From Hyphomicrobium sp. (GTDB lineage Bacteria; Pseudomonadota; Alphaproteobacteria; Rhizobiales; Hyphomicrobiaceae), in NCBI GenBank assembly GCA_030609245.1, contig JAUWCP010000047.1, positions 1 through 13,064 on the forward strand: DNA of 13,064 bases. Direction: 5' to 3'. The notes under the pieces are model-generated. The model saw only the letters and a program-made list of their open reading frames with translations. It was not told the DNA's origin and did not search any database. Positions 5,416 to 13,064 of this stretch are shown in pieces. Position numbers and translations under genes: made by a program. Each line of letters starts with the position of its first letter. Position 1 is the first letter of the stretch.

Positions 5416-6678
5416 ATGTCTGTCGTCGTTATGAAGTTTGGCGGCACCTCGGTCGCCGACATCGAGCACATCCGCAGCGTCGCGCGTCACGTCAAGCGCG
5501 AGGTCGAAGGCGGCAATAGGGTTGCAGTCGTCGTCTCCGCAATGGTCGGCGTCACGAACCAGCTTGTCTCCTGGGTACGGGAAGCATCCGTCCTGCACGA
5601 CGCGCGCGAATACGATGCCGTTGTCGCTACTGGGGAGCAAGTCTCGGCGGGGTTGCTTGCCATCATGCTTCAATCGATGGGCCTGCAGGCGCGGTCCTGG
5701 CAGGGCTGGCAGGTCCCAATCCTGACCTCGGCCGGGCATGGCGCAGCGCGCATCAAGAGCATCGATGGCGGCGGTTTGCGCCAGCGCCTAGAGGATGGCG
5801 AAGTGGCGGTTATCACTGGCTTCCAGGGCATCGAGCCGGAGCGCCAGCGGATCGCGACACTGGGACGGGGCGGCTCCGATACGAGCGCGGTGGCCTTGGC
5901 CGTCGCGCTTAAAGCGGATGTGTGCGACATCTACACCGACGTCGACGGGGTCTACACTTCCGATCCGCGCATCGTGCACAAAGCACATCGCCTACCGAAA
6001 GTGTCGTACGAAGAGATGCTGGAGATGGCCTCGCTGGGCTCGAAGGTGTTGCAGACGCGCTCCGTCGAGCTTGCCATGGTGAACCGGCTGAGGGTTCGTG
6101 TGCTGTCGAGTTTTGTTGCGCCGGACGCCATGGCGCCCGTGCACATGGATCGCCTGGAAGATATCGGCACTATCGTTTGCGATGAGGATGAGATCGTGGA
6201 GAACCAAGTCGTCAGCGGCATCGCATATGCGAAGGACGAGGCGAAAGTCACCCTCGTCAAGGTTGAGGATAAGCCGGGCGTTGCCGCGCGCATTTTTGGG
6301 CCGCTTGCTGAGGCCAATATCAATGTCGACATGATTGTGCAAAACGTGACCGCTGACGGTAAGCACACCGATATGACGTTCACCGTTCAGGCCGCTGAGT
6401 TGCCGCGCACGCTCGAAGCGCTCAAAGCCGCCAAGTCGGACATTGGCAATTTCGGAGTGAACAGCTCAGCCGACGTTGCCAAGGTCTCCGTCATCGGAAT
6501 CGGCATGCGCAGCCATGCTGGTGCGGCCGCAATGATGTTCAAGGCGCTTGCCGACAAAGGCATCAATATTCTGGCTATAACCACGTCCGAGATCAAAATC
6601 AGCGTTTTAATAGATGCGGCCTATGCCGAGCTTGCTGTCAGGACGCTGCATTCGATTTATGGTCTCGACGCTGACTAG
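5416..6678 (+). CDS. lysC: Aspartate kinase
   Basis: Aspartokinase phosphorylates L-aspartate, the first step toward lysine, threonine, methionine and diaminopimelate. The 420-residue protein has the kinase signature KFGGTS (7-12), TGE (72-74), GRGGSDTSA (150-158) and TDVDGVYTSDPR (174-185). Two C-terminal ACT domains follow (about 265-340 and 345-420), including VEDKPGVAARIFGPLAEANINVDMIVQN, where lysine or threonine feedback is sensed. Length and layout match the class with catalytic and paired ACT domains in one chain. The ATG at 5416 directly starts MSVVVMKFGGTS, as in relatives; the Shine-Dalgarno (GCGGGAAACG) is weak. The gene ends in a hairpin terminator 5 bp after its stop. ptsP follows on the same strand. 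Confidence 0.97.
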   Translation: MSVVVMKFGGTSVADIEHIRSVARHVKREVEGGNRVAVVVSAMVGVTNQLVSWVREASVLHDAREYDAVVATGEQVSAGLLAIMLQSMGLQARSWQGWQVPILTSAGHGAARIKSIDGGGLRQRLEDGEVAVITGFQGIEPERQRIATLGRGGSDTSAVALAVALKADVCDIYTDVDGVYTSDPRIVHKAHRLPKVSYEEMLEMASLGSKVLQTRSVELAMVNRLRVRVLSSFVAPDAMAPVHMDRLEDIGTIVCDEDEIVENQVVSGIAYAKDEAKVTLVKVEDKPGVAARIFGPLAEANINVDMIVQNVTADGKHTDMTFTVQAAELPRTLEALKAAKSDIGNFGVNSSADVAKVSVIGIGMRSHAGAAAMMFKALADKGINILAITTSEIKISVLIDAAYAELAVRTLHSIYGLDAD

Positions 6679-6682
6679 TGCG

Positions 6683-6710
6683 GCACGGCATTGGGCCGTG
6701 CATTTAAATT
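6683..6710 (+). terminator. Hairpin terminator after lysC
   Basis: A perfect 7-bp stem GCACGGC / GCCGTGC (6683-6689 with 6695-6701) and a 5-base loop start four bases after the lysC stop codon and are followed by ATTTAAATT. The tail is AT-rich rather than a pure T-run, so termination may be partial and some read-through into ptsP is possible. Confidence 0.6.
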
Positions 6711-6783
6711 CGAAACCCGCCGAACTGGCGGACCCATCGGGCGGCAACGGCTCATGCAGAGGCGAGGCGACGAGCCACGAGTC

Positions 6784-9042
6784 ATGACGAGTGAACCGGC
6801 ACTGCGTGTGATCATGCGGCGCCTGCGTGAGATCATGTCCGAGCCTGGCGATGGCCAGGCCAGGCTCGACAAGATCGTGAAGCAGATCGCCGGCGTGATG
6901 GTGGCCGAAGTATGCTCGATCTACTTGAAGCGCCAGGACGGCTCGTTGGAGTTGTTCGCCACCGAAGGCCTCAAAATCAGCGCCGTTCACAACACGCGCA
7001 TGAACCGTGGCGAAGGTCTTGTGGGTCGAAGCGCGGAGCTCAATATCACGATCAACGAGCCGGAGGCCTCCAGCCACCCCGCGTTCTCATACCGGCCTGA
7101 GACTGGCGAGGATATCTATCACTCGCTGCTCGCTGTTCCGGTTCAGCGCAGCGGGCAAGTGCTCGGCGTACTGGTGGTGCAGAACCGCACGCCAAAGGAG
7201 TACTCCGACGAGGATGTCGAAGTGCTTCAGGCCACGGCGATGGTGGTTGCCGAGCATATCGTCTCAGGAGCAGTTGCCGGTGCCGGCACTGCCATCGAGC
7301 TGTCAAAGTCCATGTCGTCGGTGATCGACGGCGAAGCCATCTCCGAGGGCATTGCGCTGGGCCACGTCGTGCTGCACGAGCCGCGTATCGTCGTCGAGCG
7401 GCTCATGGCCGAGGACACAGACGAGGAGATGGAGCGACTCGGGACAGCGATTGCCGCGCTCAGAACCCATCTCGACGAGATGTTCGACCACGAGCATCTT
7501 TCCGCTGCGGGCGAGCATCACGACGTGCTCGAGGCTTACCGGATGTTCGCCCACGATAAGGGCTGGGAGCGGCGCTTGCGTGAGTCAGTAGACGGAGGCC
7601 TAACGGCAGAGGCTGCGGTGGAGCGTGTTCAGAACAGCACGCGGGCACGTATGCTGCGCCAGAACGATGCCTATTGGCGTGAGCGCCAGCGCGATCTCGA
7701 CGATTTGTCGGACAGGCTTTTGCGCATCTTGGCCGGACGCATAACGAGCGCCGATGAGCCGTCGAGTTTGCCGTCCGACGCGATCCTGGTCGCGCGCACC
7801 ATGGGTCCGGCAGAGCTTTTGGACTATGACCGCAAACGTCTACGCGGGCTCGTTGTCGAGGACGGGAGCGGGCAGAGCCACGTTGCAATCGTCGCCAAGG
7901 CTTTGGGAATTGCTGCGGTCGGCCAGGCGCGGGGTGTGGTGGAGCGCGTCAGCGCCGGAGACGCGGCGATCGTGGACGCGATCACGGGCGAGGTGCATTT
8001 GCGCCCGTCCTCCGACGTCATCTCAGCCTATTCGGACAAGGTCCGGTTCTTGGCGCGCCGGCAGCGACAGTACCGGGCGCTGAGAGACGTTCCTGCCCTT
8101 ACTACGGATGGTGAGCGCGTGTCGCTTCACATCAATGCCGGCCTGCTGGTCGACATGCCGCACCTAAAGCAATCGGGGGCCGATGGCGTCGGCCTGTACC
8201 GCACCGAGCTGTTATTCATGCTGTCGAACACGTTGCCGAAGCTCGAGCGCCAGGTTGAGTCCTACCGCGCTGTTGTTGCGCGGGCAGACGGCAAACCCGT
8301 TATCTTCCGTACGCTTGATATCGGCGGCGACAAGATACTGCATTATCTACGCCAGCCGGCGGAGGAGAACCCGGCCATGGGTTGGCGGGCTGTGCGCATG
8401 GGCCTCGATCGGCCGGCGTTGTTGCGCACCCAAATTCGGGCGCTGTTACGGGCAGCGGCTGGCGCAGAGTTACGCGTCATGATCCCTATGGTGTCGGAAG
8501 CTGAGGAAATGGACGCCGTGCGCGCGCTCGTCGACAAGGAGCGCGAGATCTTGTTGGCGAAGGGCTACGAGGCGCCCAAGCGCGTGCAACTTGGCGCCAT
8601 GATCGAGGTTCCAGGTCTTCTTTTTGAACTCGATGCGCTGATGAAGAGGTCCGACTTTGTCTCGGTTGGTAGCAACGATCTTATGCAGTTCCTGTTCGCT
8701 GCGGACCGTACGAATGCGCGCGTGGGCAGCCGCTATGACTCGCTGTCGCCGGCTCCGTTACGTGCGCTCAAAGCGCTCGTAAAGGCCGCGAAGAAGCACA
8801 ATGTTCCCCTGACGTTGTGTGGTGAAATGGCGGGTCGGCCCATCGAGGCGCTTGCGCTAATCGGGCTTGGCTTCCGCTCGCTATCGATGTCGCCTGCCTC
8901 GATCGGTCCGGTGAAGACCATGATCTTATCGACGCACGCGGGCCGCGTTTCGGCGCACCTTGAGACTCTACTGAGGAAAAGTGCACGTAACATTCGCGAG
9001 TCGCTCAATAACTTCGCGAAATCCGAAGGTATCGAGATTTAG
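6784..9042 (+). CDS. ptsP: Phosphoenolpyruvate-protein phosphotransferase of the nitrogen PTS (EI-Ntr)
   Basis: EI-Ntr takes phosphate from phosphoenolpyruvate and passes it to NPr and EIIA-Ntr, which regulate nitrogen, potassium and carbon-storage physiology rather than sugar import. The 752-residue protein has an N-terminal GAF domain (about 20-160; VAEVCSIYLKRQDGSLELFATEGL, HPAFSYRPETGEDIYHSLLAVPV), an EI N-terminal domain, the phosphohistidine domain with His366 (GQSHVAIVAKALGIAAVG) and a C-terminal PEP-binding barrel: GLYRTELLFM, RTLDIGGDK, NPAMGWRAVRMG, GAMIEVPGLLFELD, SVGSNDLMQFLFAADR, and LCGEMAGRP with Cys679. The frame is open from a TTG at 6691, but that codon lies in the lysC terminator loop. 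ATG 6784 (MTSEPALRVIMRRLRE) fits the family N-terminus; ATG 6754 is another option. Bases around His366 differ slightly from the usual G-G-x-T-S-H form. Confidence 0.95.
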   Translation: MTSEPALRVIMRRLREIMSEPGDGQARLDKIVKQIAGVMVAEVCSIYLKRQDGSLELFATEGLKISAVHNTRMNRGEGLVGRSAELNITINEPEASSHPAFSYRPETGEDIYHSLLAVPVQRSGQVLGVLVVQNRTPKEYSDEDVEVLQATAMVVAEHIVSGAVAGAGTAIELSKSMSSVIDGEAISEGIALGHVVLHEPRIVVERLMAEDTDEEMERLGTAIAALRTHLDEMFDHEHLSAAGEHHDVLEAYRMFAHDKGWERRLRESVDGGLTAEAAVERVQNSTRARMLRQNDAYWRERQRDLDDLSDRLLRILAGRITSADEPSSLPSDAILVARTMGPAELLDYDRKRLRGLVVEDGSGQSHVAIVAKALGIAAVGQARGVVERVSAGDAAIVDAITGEVHLRPSSDVISAYSDKVRFLARRQRQYRALRDVPALTTDGERVSLHINAGLLVDMPHLKQSGADGVGLYRTELLFMLSNTLPKLERQVESYRAVVARADGKPVIFRTLDIGGDKILHYLRQPAEENPAMGWRAVRMGLDRPALLRTQIRALLRAAAGAELRVMIPMVSEAEEMDAVRALVDKEREILLAKGYEAPKRVQLGAMIEVPGLLFELDALMKRSDFVSVGSNDLMQFLFAADRTNARVGSRYDSLSPAPLRALKALVKAAKKHNVPLTLCGEMAGRPIEALALIGLGFRSLSMSPASIGPVKTMILSTHAGRVSAHLETLLRKSARNIRESLNNFAKSEGIEI

Positions 9043-9133
9043 GTACGGTGTCGCCTTTGACAAGCGTTGGCTTTTGCCGGACGATGCCGCGTGGGGGATC
9101 ATTCTGTTTGGGTGGCATTGCGTGGCAGTCGTC

Positions 9134-9871
9134 ATGCGTAGAGGGTATAAACCAGACACGTCGCGTTCAAACGTGCGCCCTTCCAGCGTGCGGCCATTGG
9201 CGAGCGCGCATCGGCGGGTGCTGCCCGCCGATGTCCAGTTGGCGCCGGAAGTCGGGCGCTTCTTCCTGGACCTGAGGCAGGTCTTCCAGATTTCGCGCGA
9301 ACAGGCCGCACAACAGCTCGCAACCCGCGTCGATATCATTGCCGCGCTTGAAGCTGGCGACGTTCGCAAGCTGCCGCCGTGGCCGGAGACGTGCCGGATC
9401 GTGTGCACATATACAGCGTTTGCGCGCCTCGATCCGCGCCCGGTTCTGCATTCGATCGAGACGTTGATTGCCTACAATAGGCATGCGACGGCTGCCGGAC
9501 CACAGTCGATGCTTGCGAGGTTGAGCCAGCGCGGTGCGCCAGCGCTGGCGGCATTGGCCGATTTCCGGTCGAAAGCTTTCGCGGCAGGATCGGTTGCTTG
9601 GAACAGGGCCACGCGTGATCGTAGGCGCGCGGGCCGGGCGATATTGGCGGTCGCGGTCCCCATTGCGCTTCTCGTTCTGCTAACCCAGACCGCCGTTCTT
9701 GAGGCGGGCGTCGCGCAATTTCCCGCGCCCGTTGCGCGTTTCGTTCGCGGAGCCCAGGACTACGTTACCTTGCAGCTGGCGCCGATCCGTCATGGCCTGC
9801 GCTGGGTCGACGTTACCGATCCGCGCACGCGGCGCGGTGACAAATTGAAGACGGTCGGCCAACCCGATTAG
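9134..9871 (+). CDS. RodZ-like membrane-anchored helix-turn-helix protein
   Basis: The 245-residue product (from ATG 9134) has a cytoplasmic N-terminal part with a RodZ-type HTH: GRFFLDLRQVFQISREQAAQQLATRVDIIAALEAGDVRKLPPWPETCRIVCTYTAFARLDPRPVL, residues about 41-105. An Ala/Arg-rich linker follows, then one membrane segment at about 168-187 (AILAVAVPIALLVLLTQTAV) after a basic RDRRRAGR stretch. The C-terminal tail of about 55 residues would be periplasmic. RodZ joins the HTH fold to MreB and cell shape, but this protein is much shorter outside and lacks a clear RodZ C-terminal beta domain, so it may be a divergent relative with another role. The frame is open back to 8981 inside ptsP; the start at 9134 is preferred because the upstream residues look non-coding, though its ribosome-binding site is weak. 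It follows ptsP closely and precedes prfA. Confidence 0.72.
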   Translation: MRRGYKPDTSRSNVRPSSVRPLASAHRRVLPADVQLAPEVGRFFLDLRQVFQISREQAAQQLATRVDIIAALEAGDVRKLPPWPETCRIVCTYTAFARLDPRPVLHSIETLIAYNRHATAAGPQSMLARLSQRGAPALAALADFRSKAFAAGSVAWNRATRDRRRAGRAILAVAVPIALLVLLTQTAVLEAGVAQFPAPVARFVRGAQDYVTLQLAPIRHGLRWVDVTDPRTRRGDKLKTVGQPD

Positions 9872-9978
9872 CGAAGGGCCGCGGCAGACCTATATTCAGC
9901 TCAAGCGATTCAGATTGTCTTAAAGCACGCGTCACGACTCTGGCGCCTTTTGAGGCCTTGCAACACCGGCACGATAAG

Positions 9979-11067
9979 ATGAGCACCGTACCTAAAGAGA
10001 AACTGGACAAACTGATTGAGCGCTGGACGGCGATCCAGTCTGAGCTCAACGAGGGCGTTAACCAGGAGAGATACGCGAAGCTTACCAAGGAATTTTCCGC
10101 GCTAAACCCCATTGTAACGACGATTAATGCGCTGCGCGTGGTTCAGAAGGAGAGCGCCGATCTCGAAGCGCTTATTGGGGACCCGGCCGGCGATAAGGAG
10201 ATGAGCGAGCTTGCTCGCGCCGAGCTCAACGATCTCGCGCCGCGCATCGAGGACCTTGAGCACCAGCTCAAGCTGCAGTTGCTGCCGAAGGACGCCGCCG
10301 ACGAGAAGAGTGTGATCGTCGAGGTGCGTGCGGGAACGGGTGGCGATGAGGCTGCGCTTTTTGCCGGCGATCTTTATCGCATGTACGCGCGCTATGCTGA
10401 GCTTAAGGGGTGGAAGACGGAAATCATCTCATCTTCGGAAAACGATCTGGGAGGTTTCAGGGAGATTGTCGCGTCAATCTCGGGCAGCGGTGTATTTGCG
10501 CGGCTTAAGTTTGAATCGGGTGTGCACCGCGTGCAGCGTATTCCCGAGACGGAGACGGGTGGGCGCATTCATACTTCGGCCGCAACCGTTGCCGTGTTGC
10601 CCGAAGCTGAGGACGTGGATATCGACATTCGACCCGACGATATTCGCATCGATACGATGCGCGCAGGTGGAGCTGGCGGACAGCACGTCAATAAGACGGA
10701 CTCAGCAGTGCGAATGACGCATTTGCCAACCGGGATCGTCGTCGTCTCGGCGGAGAAGTCGCAGCACCAAAACCGGCGGCTCGCAATGCAGGTCTTGCGC
10801 TCGCGCATCTATGAGCGAGAGCGACAGCGCGCTGCCGACGAGCGCGCCCAGTCGCGAAGGGGTCAGGTTGGCTCAGGCGACCGCTCACAACGCATACGCA
10901 CGTACAACTTTCCGCAAGGGCGCGTGAGCGACCATCGCATCAACCTGACGCTACACAAGCTCGATGCAGTGCTGGAAGGCACCGCGTTGGACGAGTTGAT
11001 CGATGCGCTCATCACCGACCATCAGGCCAGCGAGCTTGCAGCGATGGAAAGCCATGCCAGTGCTTGA
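9979..11067 (+). CDS. prfA: Peptide chain release factor 1
   Basis: RF1 recognises UAA and UAG in the ribosomal A site and triggers peptide release. The 362-residue product has the coiled N-terminal domain, the codon-recognition tripeptide PET (189-191, in RIPETETGGRIHTSAATVAVLPE) and the catalytic GGQ loop (MRAGGAGGQHVNKTDSAVRMTHLPTG), with the glutamine at residue 235, the same number as in E. coli RF1. The C-terminal part (GDRSQRIRTYNFPQGRVSDHRINLTLHKLDAVLEG) is typical. The frame is open from a TTG at 9958, but ATG 9979 (MSTVPKEKLDKL) fits the family's start. The ribosome-binding site is poor (ATAAG). prmC overlaps the 3' end by 14 bases, so the release factor and its modifying enzyme should be produced together. 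Confidence 0.97.
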   Translation: MSTVPKEKLDKLIERWTAIQSELNEGVNQERYAKLTKEFSALNPIVTTINALRVVQKESADLEALIGDPAGDKEMSELARAELNDLAPRIEDLEHQLKLQLLPKDAADEKSVIVEVRAGTGGDEAALFAGDLYRMYARYAELKGWKTEIISSSENDLGGFREIVASISGSGVFARLKFESGVHRVQRIPETETGGRIHTSAATVAVLPEAEDVDIDIRPDDIRIDTMRAGGAGGQHVNKTDSAVRMTHLPTGIVVVSAEKSQHQNRRLAMQVLRSRIYERERQRAADERAQSRRGQVGSGDRSQRIRTYNFPQGRVSDHRINLTLHKLDAVLEGTALDELIDALITDHQASELAAMESHASA

Positions 11068-11956
11068 TTTTGAGATCGGGGCTGAGGCCGAGCGGATGAG
11101 CGATGCTGTCCAGCGCGTCAGCCGTGCGCTTGCTCAGGCAGGCGTCGACACACCCTCGCGCGATGCTCGGCTCCTTGTCGCCGAAGCGGCAGGGTGTGAT
11201 GCAGCCCAGCTTATTGCCGAACCCGAACGGCCGCTAACGCAAGTCGAACGCCGGCACCTGGAGGTATTGGCGAAACGGCGCTGCGCGCGTGAGCCCGTCT
11301 CGCGGATCTTGGGACGCCGCGAATTCTACGGCCGTAACTTTGGTATTTCGCCGGCGGTTCTCGACCCGCGACCTGACAGTGAAACGCTGATCGAGACGGC
11401 GCTGGGGCTTGTGGATGAGGAGGGCTGGCGCGCGCAGCCGGTTCATATTTTGGACGTCGGCACTGGGTCGGGTTGTCTCCTGGTATCCCTTCTCGCCGAG
11501 CTTCCGTCCGCGACCGGCGTCGGCACGGACGTCAGCGCCGAAGCGTTGGAGGTCGCCGCCCAGAACGCGGCGCGACATGGGGTCGCGAGCCGTGCGCGAT
11601 TTGAGGTTCGCCGCTCCCTTGAGGGCCTAGAGGGACCGTTTGAGCTGCTGGTGTGCAATCCGCCCTACATTCCAACCCACCAGATTGCGGCGCTCGCGTC
11701 AGAGGTGCGCGATCATGATCCACGCGGTGCACTTGACGGTGGGGTGGACGGTCTTAGTGTTTACCGAGAAGTTATCCCCGAACTCGGCCAGGTTGTTTCG
11801 TCTGGCTGGGTGCTTTTCGAGGTGGGAGCGGGGCAGTCGGGCGCTGTAGCCGAACTCCTAAGCCCTGTCAGCGGCACGCAAGCATCAACCAAAATTCGAT
11901 TTAGTCGCGACCTTGGCGACCATTTACGCTGTGTGGCTGCGAAGATACAGGTATAG
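11054..11956 (+). CDS. prmC: Release factor glutamine N5-methyltransferase
   Basis: PrmC (HemK) methylates the GGQ glutamine of RF1 and RF2, which raises release efficiency. The 300-residue protein has an N-terminal helical domain (AVQRVSRALAQAGVDTPSRDARLLVAEAAG), the conserved PVSRILGRREFYGRNFGISPAVLDPRPDSETLIE linker, SAM motif I LDVGTGSG (133-140), and the substrate-binding NPPY (202-205, VCNPPYIPTHQIAAL). The C-terminal stretch ASEVRDHDPRGALDGGVDGLSVYREVIPE is also typical. ATG 11054 lies inside prfA and is preceded by GGAAAG at a good distance. ATG 11096 (MSDAVQRV) is a second possibility, preceded by GAGCGG. The enzyme's substrate, RF1, is encoded immediately upstream. The gene is followed by a 406-bp gap. 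Confidence 0.95.
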   Translation: MPVLDFEIGAEAERMSDAVQRVSRALAQAGVDTPSRDARLLVAEAAGCDAAQLIAEPERPLTQVERRHLEVLAKRRCAREPVSRILGRREFYGRNFGISPAVLDPRPDSETLIETALGLVDEEGWRAQPVHILDVGTGSGCLLVSLLAELPSATGVGTDVSAEALEVAAQNAARHGVASRARFEVRRSLEGLEGPFELLVCNPPYIPTHQIAALASEVRDHDPRGALDGGVDGLSVYREVIPELGQVVSSGWVLFEVGAGQSGAVAELLSPVSGTQASTKIRFSRDLGDHLRCVAAKIQV

Positions 11957-12362
11957 CCATGTAACGAAAAATAGTTTGATTTGCTCTGGTTCCGCGCTAG
12001 TGTAGGTGCAGCCGTATTGATCGTGCGTTGCGCCTTTGTTGCGGGAACGATGTTACCCCGGCGGGCTGCGCGAGCTGGGATTGCGAAGCAGAAGGGTGCC
12101 TCCGCGCAAGTGCGCAACGTCCTGCTGCTAACGCTGAAGAGGCGATCGCTGGCGGCACGGCGTAGTACGCCCTTTTCCGACTGGATGTGTCGACTGCCGC
12201 TTGAGCGTCACGAAAACAAATTATTTGGTGCTGCTTCCGTACGCACAGATGTGCTTGGGATAGCGACACTTGCCCTGAGGGCGGGGCAATAAGCGACGGG
12301 ATATTGCCGCCAGTGGGCGAGCGCGCGCCTTCACGAATTTTTCACGATCGAGAACGGAGCCA
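11957..12362. other. 406-bp region without a convincing gene
   Basis: Between the prmC stop and the DUF4167 start I find no believable coding region. The open frames here have TTG starts, poor composition and no recognisable product. The likely content is the promoter and long leader of the DUF4167 gene. A small hairpin (GCGCAAGTGCGC at about 12104-12115) is visible. I see no match to a riboswitch or known small RNA from memory, but structured RNA cannot be excluded. Confidence 0.5.
11976..12003 (+). promoter_or_regulatory. Possible promoter before the DUF4167 gene
   Basis: TTGATT (11976-11981) and TAGTGT (11998-12003) are separated by 16 bases, a fair sigma-70-like pair. It lies just after the prmC stop, in an AT-rich patch. 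If used, the transcript would carry a leader of roughly 350 nt before the DUF4167 start. Confidence 0.35.
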
Positions 12363-13064
12363 ATGAGGCAAGGACAGCAAAACCGCAGGGGCCGCGGACG
12401 CGGCAACCAGCGCAAAAGCCAGAACCCGCTAACACGCAGCTTTGAGAGCGCGGGACCGGATGTAAAGATTCGCGGTACGCCGGCGCACATCGCTGAGAAG
12501 TACATGTCGTTGGCGCGCGATGCCGGCATATCAGGGGACCCGGTGCTCGCTGAGAACTATCTGCAGCACGCGGAGCACTACAACCGAATCATCTTTTCGT
12601 TCCGCCAACAGCAGATAAGCCAGGGGGGCGAGGGCGTGAATGGTGGCATAGGACGCCCCCGTCAGTTAGCAGCGCAAGGATCAGCGGAGTTTGGCGAGGA
12701 CTTCGAAGACAATAACGCGGGCGGCGACGTGCAGCCGCCCCACCCGCCTTTGCGTCAGCATGATCCAGAACCGCAGCCGCGGGCCGAAGGCCATCGCGGC
12801 GGACAAGAGCAGTCTCGCTTTCGGGGCCGGTCCGATCGCCAAGAACGCGGCGGTGGTCGCGGGGGCGGGCGTGGTTTTCGGTCAAGCGCAGCAACCGGGG
12901 GAGATGGCGACGGTCAGCCGCCGGCCGCCGAAGGACAATCCTCGCGCGGCGAGAGTTTTGCAGAGAGCCATGAGCAGCCGGAGTTCTTGCGCCGGCCGGT
13001 GCGCCGTCCGCGCAGTGATAGCAACGGGGGCTCGACCGAGGCGAATGGCGGGGCTGTTACCGAC
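12363..13064 (+). CDS. DUF4167 family protein, N-terminal 234 codons (cut by window edge)
   Basis: An ATG preceded by GGAG opens a frame that runs to the window end with no stop. The start is Arg/Gly/Gln-rich (MRQGQQNRRGRGRGNQRK), followed by the DUF4167 core at about residues 18-80: KSQNPLTRSFESAG, then PDVKIRGTPAHIAEKY, then GDPVLAENYLQHAEHYNRII. After it comes a long low-complexity tail with RGG-like repeats (GGGRGGGRGFR), Pro/Gln/His stretches and LRRPVRRPRSD. RGG-type sequence often marks RNA-binding or condensate-forming proteins, but the family's job is not established as far as I know. It follows prfA-prmC, an arrangement I recall as common in Hyphomicrobiales, which suggests but does not prove a role around translation. 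The opposite-strand reading frame at 12589-12894 is a shadow. Confidence 0.88.
   Translation, partial: MRQGQQNRRGRGRGNQRKSQNPLTRSFESAGPDVKIRGTPAHIAEKYMSLARDAGISGDPVLAENYLQHAEHYNRIIFSFRQQQISQGGEGVNGGIGRPRQLAAQGSAEFGEDFEDNNAGGDVQPPHPPLRQHDPEPQPRAEGHRGGQEQSRFRGRSDRQERGGGRGGGRGFRSSAATGGDGDGQPPAAEGQSSRGESFAESHEQPEFLRRPVRRPRSDSNGGSTEANGGAVTD

Noticed and set aside
5952..6383. 143-codon minus-strand open frame inside lysC
   Set aside because: Antisense shadow of a strongly conserved aspartokinase; no start signal or recognisable product.
7460..7888. 142-codon minus-strand open frame inside ptsP
   Set aside because: Arg/Pro/Ala-rich antisense shadow of the EI-Ntr coding sequence.
10543..10551. PET instead of PAT or PVT as the codon-recognition tripeptide of release factor 1
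   Set aside because: The family motif is P-x-T, and PET occurs in other bacterial RF1 proteins such as that of Bacillus subtilis as I recall, so it is not unusual.
11981..12292. 103-codon plus-strand open frame in the gap after prmC
   Set aside because: It starts with TTG inside the candidate promoter, lacks a ribosome-binding site, and has Arg-rich composition with no domain.
12589..12894. 101-codon minus-strand open frame near the right end
   Set aside because: Antisense shadow of the DUF4167 gene, which has a conserved N-terminal domain and an in-frame run to the window end.

Overview
The window is a GC-rich chromosomal segment of an alphaproteobacterium, most likely of the Hyphomicrobiales (Rhizobiales), perhaps close to Hyphomicrobium. 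The evidence is the tRNA-His type (no encoded G-1, G1:U72, A73), a phasin, a DUF4167 gene, a candidate Irr-type iron box, and a ubiG / lysC / ptsP / prfA / prmC / DUF4167 order that I recall as common in that order. It looks like core genome: I see no insertion sequence, phage gene or CRISPR array.

Left part (1-3557, minus strand): an iron-uptake operon. It reads fbpA-like Fe(III) substrate-binding protein, then a one-base-overlapping cysteine-rich gene I cannot identify, then a 207-bp gap holding a nested palindromic element, then the start of an inner-membrane permease cut by the window edge. A 17-bp palindrome resembling an Irr box lies about 145 bp upstream of fbpA. Upstream of that is a soluble orphan histidine kinase on the same strand.

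Middle part (3558-5415): a phasin gene on the plus strand, a short repeat-rich spacer, tRNA-His(GTG), and the convergent ubiG gene for ubiquinone biosynthesis.

Right part (5416-13064, plus strand): lysC (aspartokinase) with a hairpin terminator, ptsP (enzyme I of the nitrogen PTS), a RodZ-like membrane-anchored HTH protein, prfA (release factor 1), prmC (the methylase that modifies RF1, overlapping prfA by 14 bp), a 406-bp gene-free stretch with a possible promoter, and the first 234 codons of a DUF4167 protein rich in Arg/Gly.

No wholly new multi-gene system is evident. The least explained items are the cysteine-rich protein coupled to fbpA, the RodZ-like protein between ptsP and prfA, the palindromic element inside the iron operon, and the long leader before the DUF4167 gene.
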